Positions 58,809 through 64,000 of a stretch of 64,000 nt of DNA are shown one piece after another. The notes under the pieces are model-generated. The model was not told the DNA's origin. It saw nothing but the letters and a program-made list of their open reading frames with translations, and searched no databases. Origin of the DNA: Dickeya lacustris (lineage in GTDB: Bacteria > Pseudomonadota > Gammaproteobacteria > Enterobacterales > Enterobacteriaceae); NCBI RefSeq assembly GCF_029635795.1, contig NZ_CP114280.1, positions 3,906,001 to 3,970,000 of the forward strand, given 5' to 3'. The stretch's first letter is position 1. Each line of letters begins with the position of its first letter. Position numbers and translations under genes: made by a program.

Positions 58809-59384
58809 TCAGTGCGGTGTGGCCAGTGCATCCAGCGCCAGGTTTAATTCTACGACATTCACCACCGGCGTCCCGATAAATCCGGGCCATGGCGTGTCGG
58901 TATGGCTTGCGATGAGCGCCGCTACCTGTTGCGCCGATAACCCGCGCACCTGAGCGATACGGGACGCCTGATAGCGCGCAGCGGCAACGGAAATGTGCGG
59001 GTCAAGCCCGCTGGCTGACGCTGTGACCAGTTCAACGGGCACCGCTGCGTCGTCACCATGACGTTGATGCCAGGCGGCGACGTTTTGCGTAATGGTGTTA
59101 TCCAGCGCAGGATTGCTGGGCGCAAGATTACTGCCACCGGAAGCCATCGCGTTATACGGGGTGTCTGAGGTGGCGGAAGGCCGCCCTTGAAAGTAACCCT
59201 CGCGGCTAAATGCCTGGCCAATGAGCGAAGAGCCGACCAGTTTGTCTTCTTGGTAGAGCAGTGAGCCGTTGGCCTGGCGGGCAAACAGCAGTTGTCCCAA
59301 CGCCGTGCTCAACAGCGGGTAAGCCACACCGGTAATCAGCGTCATCAATAACAGTAAAACCAGCGAAGAACGAAGCGTATTCAT
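58809..59384 (-). CDS. kdpC: K+-transporting ATPase subunit KdpC
   Basis: 191 aa with one N-terminal TM helix (about 7-28). Conserved GSSLIGQAFSREGYFQGRPSATS and SASGLDPHISVAAARYQASR. It stabilises the KdpFABC complex. 14 bp after kdpB. Confidence 0.96.
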   Translation of the reverse strand: MNTLRSSLVLLLLMTLITGVAYPLLSTALGQLLFARQANGSLLYQEDKLVGSSLIGQAFSREGYFQGRPSATSDTPYNAMASGGSNLAPSNPALDNTITQNVAAWHQRHGDDAAVPVELVTASASGLDPHISVAAARYQASRIAQVRGLSAQQVAALIASHTDTPWPGFIGTPVVNVVELNLALDALATPH

Positions 59385-59398
59385 AAGGTTATCTCTTC

Positions 59399-61465
59399 TC
59401 AGGCAAGCCCGGTTGTGGTCAGGATCAGGTCAATCAGTTTGATGCCGATAAACGGCACCACCAGCCCACCGAGCCCATAAATCCACAAATTACGGCTCAG
59501 TAATGCCGCCGCACTCATCGGTTTGTAGCCGACGCCTTTTAGCGCCAGCGGAATCAAAAAGACGATGATGAGCGCATTGAAGATAACTGCCGAGAGCATC
59601 GCCGACGTCGGCGAGTGCAGTTGCATCACATTCAGGGCATTGAGCTGTGGGTAGGTGGCAGCAAACGCCGCCGGAATAATGGCGAAATATTTTGCCACAT
59701 CGTTGGCGATGCTAAAGGTGGTCAGTGAGCCACGCGTCATCAGCATCTGCTTACCGATGTGTACCACTTCGATAAGCTTGGTCGGGTTGGAGTCTAAATC
59801 CACCATGTTGCCCGCTTCTTTGGCCGCCTGTGTACCGGAGTTCATCGCTACCGCCACGTCTGCCTGAGCCAGTGCCGGGGCATCGTTGGTGCCATCGCCG
59901 GTCATCGCCACCATCCGCCCCTGAGCCTGATACTGGCGAATAAGCGCCAGTTTCGCTTCGGGTGTCGCCTCAGAGAGAAAATCATCCACTCCGGCTTCAG
60001 CGGCGATAGCGGCGGCTGTCAGCGGGTTATCACCGGTGATCATCACCGTTTTGATGCCCATATTGCGCAATTCGGCGAAACGCTCTTTGATACCGCCTTT
60101 GACGATATCCTTTAGCGCGACCACGCCGAGTACCCGTTTGCCCTCGGCGACCACCAGCGGCGTTCCCCCTTGACGGGCGACTTCGCTGACGGCCTCTTCC
60201 ACCTGAACCGGGAACAGCCCCTGATTGGCGTCAATGTAGCGGCGCAGGGCATCGACCGCCCCTTTGCGGATGGTGCGCCCTTGAATGTTGACGCCGCTCA
60301 TCCGGGTTTGCGCCGAGAACGGCACAAAGGTGGCGTCCAGTTCCTGTAACGCGCGCTCACGCAGGCCGAAACGCTGTTTGGCCAGCACCACAATGCTGCG
60401 GCCTTCGGGTGTTTCATCGGCCAATGAAGCCAGTTGCGCGGCGTCGGCCAGCGTCTGCTCGCTGACGCCAGGTGCGGGAATAAACGCTGATGCCTGACGA
60501 TTACCCAGGGTGATGGTGCCGGTTTTGTCTAACAGCAGCACATCAATATCCCCGGCGGCTTCGACCGCCCGGCCGCTGGTGGCAATCACATTGGCGCCAA
60601 GCATCCGGCTCATCCCGGCTATCCCAATGGCTGAGAGTAACCCGCCGATGGTGGTTGGGATCAGGCATACCAGCAGGGCGACCAGCACGGTCAGGCTGAT
60701 GACGCTACCGCTGTGATTCGCCAGTACGCTAAACCAGGAGAAGGGCGCGAGTGTCGCGACCACCAGCAAAAAGATGATGGTGAGTTCGACCAGCAAGATA
60801 GTGAGCGCCACCTCATTCGGGGTTTTACGCCGTTTGGCGTTCTCCACCATCGCTATCATGCGGTCGATAAAAGTTTCGCCGGGGTTGACAGTACACTGCA
60901 CAATCAGCCAGTCGGAAAGCACCCGCGTGCCACCGGTAACGGAGGAGAAATCGCCGCCGGATTCGCGAATAACCGGGGCGGACTCGCCGGTTATCGCGCT
61001 TTCATCGACAGAGGCTCCCCCCTCCAGCACCTCGCCGTCGCAGGGGATCATCTCACCGGCAACGATCCGCACGATATCGCCTTTGCGCAGGCTGTCTGCC
61101 GGTACTTTCTGAGCGTTAGCCGTGGCGTTGGCGCTGGCAAGTTTATTGGCCCAGTGCGTTTTCTTCATCCCTTTCAGGGTTTGCGCCTGGGCTTTACTGC
61201 GCCCTTCAGCCAAGGCTTCGGCAATGTTGGCGAACAGCACTGTCACCCACAGCCACAGGGCGACGGCACCGGTAAATCCGGCATTGCCAGCCGCCAGCCC
61301 GCACAGTATGGCAAGCCAGATGGCGCTGGTTAGCAGGCTGCCGATGTACACCACGAACATCACCGGGTTGCGCCACTGTATGCGCGGGTCGAGTTTTTTT
61401 ACTGCATCCACCAGCGCGCGACGCAGCAGGGCGGAATCAAAAGGCGTTTGCTGTTTACGGATCAT
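59399..61465 (-). CDS. kdpB: K+-transporting P-type ATPase subunit KdpB
   Basis: 688 aa. Phosphorylated Asp in [13 protein letters not shown] (about 312), TGES loop in [12 protein letters not shown], hinge [16 protein letters not shown]. It hydrolyses ATP to drive K+ entry through KdpA. Start chosen at 61465 ([19 protein letters not shown]), matching the family; a longer frame to 61516 reads through the end of kdpA. Confidence 0.97.
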   Translation of the reverse strand: MIRKQQTPFDSALLRRALVDAVKKLDPRIQWRNPVMFVVYIGSLLTSAIWLAILCGLAAGNAGFTGAVALWLWVTVLFANIAEALAEGRSKAQAQTLKGMKKTHWANKLASANATANAQKVPADSLRKGDIVRIVAGEMIPCDGEVLEGGASVDESAITGESAPVIRESGGDFSSVTGGTRVLSDWLIVQCTVNPGETFIDRMIAMVENAKRRKTPNEVALTILLVELTIIFLLVVATLAPFSWFSVLANHSGSVISLTVLVALLVCLIPTTIGGLLSAIGIAGMSRMLGANVIATSGRAVEAAGDIDVLLLDKTGTITLGNRQASAFIPAPGVSEQTLADAAQLASLADETPEGRSIVVLAKQRFGLRERALQELDATFVPFSAQTRMSGVNIQGRTIRKGAVDALRRYIDANQGLFPVQVEEAVSEVARQGGTPLVVAEGKRVLGVVALKDIVKGGIKERFAELRNMGIKTVMITGDNPLTAAAIAAEAGVDDFLSEATPEAKLALIRQYQAQGRMVAMTGDGTNDAPALAQADVAVAMNSGTQAAKEAGNMVDLDSNPTKLIEVVHIGKQMLMTRGSLTTFSIANDVAKYFAIIPAAFAATYPQLNALNVMQLHSPTSAMLSAVIFNALIIVFLIPLALKGVGYKPMSAAALLSRNLWIYGLGGLVVPFIGIKLIDLILTTTGLA

Positions 61466-61481
61466 GGTTTTTTTCTCCGGC

Positions 61482-63167
61482 TCAGTGAACCAGACTGGAC
61501 TGTAAATGCTCGGCAACCGGGCCTAGCGCCAGCGCCGGGATGAAGTTCAGCGCGCTAATCAACACAATGATGGTGATGAGTAAGCCAATGAACAGTGGGC
61601 CACGGGTGGAGAGCGAGCCTTTGGTTTCGGGCTGACGTTTTTTCGCAACCAGTGAACCGGCGATAGCCAGCACCGGGATCAGGGAAGAGAAGCGCCCCAG
61701 TAACATGGCAATCCCGAGCGTCAGGTTATAAAACGGGGTATTCACGCTAAGGCCCGCAAACGCGCTGCCGTTATTGTTCGCGGCTGACGAATAGGCATAG
61801 AGCACCTCGCTAAACCCGTGTGCGCCAGGGTTGAGGATACCGGCACGGCCCGCCTCGGTTGCCAGCGCCAGCGCGGTGCCAAGCAATACCAGCGCCGGGG
61901 TTATCAAAATAGCCAGCGCCGCCATCTTCATTTCCCTGGCTTCAATTTTTTTACCAAGGTATTCCGGGGTGCGGCCAATCATGAGTCCGGCGATAAACAC
62001 CGTCAGCAAGACAAACACCACCATGCCGTAGAACCCGGAGCCGACGCCGCCGAAAATGACCTCCCCGATTTGCATCAACCACATTGGCACCAGGCCGCCC
62101 AGTGCGGTAAAGGAGTCATGCATGGCGTTCACCGCGCCGCATGAGGTTGCGGTGGTAATGGCGGCAAAAAAGGCGGAAGCCAGAACGCCAAAGCGACTTT
62201 CTTTGCCTTCCATGTTTTGTGCGCTATCGGCACCGAGCGCCAGCAGGTGCGGGTTGCCGCTGACCTCGGCATACATCACAACCGTTGTTGCGACGATCAA
62301 CATGAGTGACATCGCCCACAGCAGGGTGTGGCCTTGACGACGGTCGTTAACGACCCGGCCAAAGCTGAAACACAGCGCGGCGGGAATAAGTAAAATCGAC
62401 AGCATTTGGACGAAGTTGGTCAGCGCATTCGGGTTTTCAAACGGATGCGCGGAGTTGGCACCTAAAAAACCGCCGCCATTCGTCCCCAGCATTTTGATGG
62501 CCTCTTGCGAGGCTATCGGCCCCATCGGTAATACCTGTGTTGCCCCTTCAAGCGTGGTGAGGTGTTGATAGGGCAGGAAATTTTGAATGCTGCCCTGGCT
62601 GATGAAAAACAGTGTTAACAGCAATGATAATGGCAGCAGCAAATACAGGTTAATGCGCAGTAAATCCAGCCAGCAATTGCCCAGTTCATGGGTGGTGCGA
62701 CGGGCGAAGGCGCGCATCAGCACAAAGGCGACGGCAATGCCGGTGGCGGCGGAAAGAAAGTTTTGTACCGTTAAACCCACCATTTGGCTGAAATAGCTCA
62801 GGGTGTTTTCGCCGCTATAGGCTTGCCAGTCGGTATTCGTGACAAAACTGATGGCGGTATTCAACGCCAGATGCCATGACAGCCCCGGCATTTGCTGCGG
62901 ATTTAGCGGCAGAACCTGTTGATACATCAGCATCAGCGTCAGCGCGACGATGCCCAATAAATTGAAGACTACGATAGACAATGTGTAGTGCTGCCAGCCC
63001 ATTTCTCCGCCAGAAAAGCCACACAACCGCGCCACTGAGAGCTCATAGCGTCTCAGTGCCCCTGTTTCCCCCTCAACCAGTCGCGCTATCCATTGCCCTA
63101 ATGGTTGGGCGACCACCAACAAGATGGCAAACAGCGTAACGATAAATAAAAAGGCATCGCTGGACAT
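61482..63167 (-). CDS. kdpA: K+-transporting ATPase channel subunit KdpA
   Basis: 561 aa, about ten TM helices, superfamily of K+ transporters with four selectivity-filter repeats (for instance [56 protein letters not shown]). It forms the high-affinity K+ path. Its ATG overlaps the kdpF stop (TGATG). Confidence 0.97.
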   Translation of the reverse strand: MSSDAFLFIVTLFAILLVVAQPLGQWIARLVEGETGALRRYELSVARLCGFSGGEMGWQHYTLSIVVFNLLGIVALTLMLMYQQVLPLNPQQMPGLSWHLALNTAISFVTNTDWQAYSGENTLSYFSQMVGLTVQNFLSAATGIAVAFVLMRAFARRTTHELGNCWLDLLRINLYLLLPLSLLLTLFFISQGSIQNFLPYQHLTTLEGATQVLPMGPIASQEAIKMLGTNGGGFLGANSAHPFENPNALTNFVQMLSILLIPAALCFSFGRVVNDRRQGHTLLWAMSLMLIVATTVVMYAEVSGNPHLLALGADSAQNMEGKESRFGVLASAFFAAITTATSCGAVNAMHDSFTALGGLVPMWLMQIGEVIFGGVGSGFYGMVVFVLLTVFIAGLMIGRTPEYLGKKIEAREMKMAALAILITPALVLLGTALALATEAGRAGILNPGAHGFSEVLYAYSSAANNNGSAFAGLSVNTPFYNLTLGIAMLLGRFSSLIPVLAIAGSLVAKKRQPETKGSLSTRGPLFIGLLITIIVLISALNFIPALALGPVAEHLQSSLVH

Positions 63168-63256
63168 CAGAAGTCCTCCGCATTGAGCAATGCATAAAAA
63201 AGATAAACCAGCAGCAGCACGACCAGCGCCCCGCCTGCGATCAGACCAGGATTCAC
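63167..63256 (-). CDS. kdpF: K+-transporting ATPase subunit KdpF
   Basis: 29-aa single-TM peptide [20 protein letters not shown] and onward to ALLNAEDF, alike in length and pattern to E. coli KdpF. Stabilises the complex. GTG start at 63256 with GGAGG 7 bases upstream; its first bases overlap the TGA of the repeat-encoded ORF as GTGA. Confidence 0.92.
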   Translation of the reverse strand: MNPGLIAGGALVVLLLVYLFYALLNAEDF

Positions 63257-63384
63257 TGTTTACCTCCGGTGGCGTTAATCGCCATGGTGTTAATAGCCAA
63301 GGTGTTAGTATCCAAGGTGTTAATGTTAAATGTGTTAATATTCAAAGTCTTAATATCAATGGTGTTCATGTCCAACGTGTTCAT
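63253..63384 (-). CDS. Repeat-encoded leader ORF coupled to kdpF, 43 aa
   Basis: From ATG 63384 the kdp-sense strand is open for 43 codons and encodes a five-residue repeat: [40 protein letters not shown], then GKQ. The stop TGA shares the bases GTGA with the kdpF start codon, and the kdpF ribosome site lies inside the last codons, so translation of this ORF would feed ribosomes into kdpF. It has no strong ribosome site of its own. Every unit is one 15-bp DNA repeat. Being in frame and stop-free could be a by-product of a 15-bp period; expression is unproven. Confidence 0.4.
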   Translation of the reverse strand: MNTLDMNTIDIKTLNINTFNINTLDTNTLAINTMAINATGGKQ

Positions 63385-63390
63385 CGATAT
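63271..63390. repeat. 15-bp tandem repeat, eight copies, in the kdpFABC leader
   Basis: Eight contiguous 15-bp units, consensus GGTGTTAATATCCAA on the plus strand, run exactly from 63271 to 63390, ending three bases before the kdpF ribosome site. Units are degenerate; GTGTTAAT is the best conserved part. The array lies between the KdpE operator and kdpF, so it should be in the untranslated or leader part of the kdp mRNA. Confidence 0.9.
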
Positions 63391-63768
63391 AACATGTGTT
63401 CACTGTGGGAATGGTGGATACCCCGAGGCTTAGGCTACGCAGGGCCTGGAAAAGAAGGTGCAAATTTCCCGCTGGCGGGCGTAAAAAAAGTATAAAAATG
63501 GCGAAAACCCCGTCGCGTTGCCGGGCAAGCCGCAGGCAAGTGGTCAGGTGCAATCAGGGGGGAATCGCGTAAAACCGTATTTACCTTGTGCGATCGTCTA
63601 ATATTGCCGCGCTTTATCGCATGCTTGCATCAATTGCTTAACATGTATTTAACTGTGTGATATTGAAGGTAATCATGAGCATGACACGCTTGTTATCTGG
63701 TCTGATGAGTGTAAAATTTAATCATGTCAGGCGATTTTTCTGTGATAACAGCGCGAGGAGATAACAGC
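63385..63768. other. kdp promoter region and ybfA upstream region
   Basis: 384 bp containing the KdpE operator and, toward ybfA, AT-rich DNA with no further credible gene. The open frame on the plus strand at 63190-63495 is the repeat array read from the other side. Confidence 0.55.
63481..63496 (-). promoter_or_regulatory. KdpE-binding site of the kdpFABC promoter
   Basis: On the minus strand TTTATACTTTTTTTAC matches the start of the E. coli KdpE box as I remember it (TTTATACTTTTTTTACACC). It lies about 225 bp before kdpF; the extra distance is largely the tandem repeat array. Confidence 0.8.
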
Positions 63769-63972
63769 ATGTCGTATACCGTGTTCCCTTGGTATTGGGT
63801 GGCATTACGCCGCATCGCGGTGATAACCGTGGGGGTAACGGCTTTGCCAGTCATGCTGTTTTGGCATGAGCGAGCCCGTTTTTACAGCTATTTACATCGC
63901 ATCTGGCTCAAAACCAGTGATAAACCGGTGTGGCTGGAGCAATCGGAACAGTCCGGCGGCCATTTTTACTGA
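63769..63972 (+). CDS. ybfA: DUF2517 protein YbfA
   Basis: 67 aa with one TM-like segment (about 14-31) and the conserved FWHERARFYSYLHRIWLKTSDKPVW-type C-terminal half that closely matches E. coli YbfA. GAGGAG lies eight bases before the ATG at 63769. It is divergent from kdpFABC as in E. coli. Function unknown; the upstream ATG at 63724 adds 15 residues absent from the family. Confidence 0.92.
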   Translation: MSYTVFPWYWVALRRIAVITVGVTALPVMLFWHERARFYSYLHRIWLKTSDKPVWLEQSEQSGGHFY

Positions 63973-64000
63973 TTGCCCGCGCAGGGATGCTGTTAACGCT

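Noticed and set aside
63190..63495. Plus-strand ORF with GVNxx repeats over the kdp leader
   Set aside because: It runs antisense through kdpF and has no ribosome site; the five-residue period is the 15-bp DNA repeat read from the other strand. Only the kdp-sense frame has a meaningful overlap with a real gene start.

Overview
The window is a piece of an enterobacterial chromosome. Almost every gene from 8.3 kb onward has a close Escherichia coli counterpart in the same local order: cspE-crcB-ybeM-tatE-lipA-lipB-ybeD-dacA-rlpA-mrdB-mrdA-rlmH-rsfS-nadD-holA-lptE-leuS, ybeL, gltIJKL, lnt-corC-ybeY-ybeZ-miaB, ubiF, a Met/Leu/Gln tRNA cluster, asnB, nagBAC/nagE, glnS, fur, fldA, ybfE, ybfF, seqA, pgm, kdpFABCDE and ybfA. 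Protein divergence from E. coli, a Tar-type chemoreceptor between fldA and ybfE and a NagE without an EIIA domain suggest a soft-rot or plant-associated relative (Pectobacteriaceae such as Dickeya or Brenneria). That placement is inference.

Layout. 1-586 (minus): start of dapE and the upstream gene yffB. 585 to about 8.05 kb: an AT-rich integrated element inserted exactly at the yffB start codon. It carries a large serine recombinase, a helicase-like ATPase, about 850 bp of structured non-coding DNA, a 48-aa ORF overlapping a membrane protein gene, two small exported proteins, a probable broken gene and a small serine resolvase behind an array of inverted half-sites. 8.33 kb: the 19-aa gene ypfM, which adjoins yffB in E. 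coli, so the element separates two neighbours. 8.9-25.8 kb: cold-shock, fluoride export, twin-arginine export, lipoate synthesis, peptidoglycan/rod shape, ribosome silencing, NAD synthesis, DNA polymerase III delta, LPS assembly and leucyl-tRNA synthetase. 25.9-36.6 kb: glutamate/aspartate ABC transporter, apolipoprotein N-acyltransferase, ybeXYZ-miaB and a ubiquinone hydroxylase. 36.8-48.4 kb: multidrug SMR pump, six tRNAs, asparagine synthetase, N-acetylglucosamine regulon, glutaminyl-tRNA synthetase, Fur with a Uof-like leader peptide, and flavodoxin. 48.9-55.3 kb: chemoreceptor, ybfE, ybfF, seqA, pgm, half-size EamA exporter. 55.3-64 kb: the complete high-affinity K+ system with its two-component regulator, a KdpE operator and an unusual repeat-encoding leader ORF, then ybfA.

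The most unusual items are: (1) the 7.5-kb element, whose pairing of a phage-type integrase with a plasmid-type resolvase, a helicase and a hairpin-rich non-coding block suggests an integrating replicon; it is also strongly enriched in AGTACT, with 17 copies counted by eye in the element and none seen in the other 56 kb; (2) eight 15-bp tandem repeats directly upstream of kdpF that encode a 43-aa pentapeptide-repeat ORF ending in a GTGA overlap with the kdpF start; (3) two further intergenic tandem repeats with 12- and 18-bp units. The rest is ordinary housekeeping DNA. Functions are assigned from motifs and remembered family sequences; no database search was possible.
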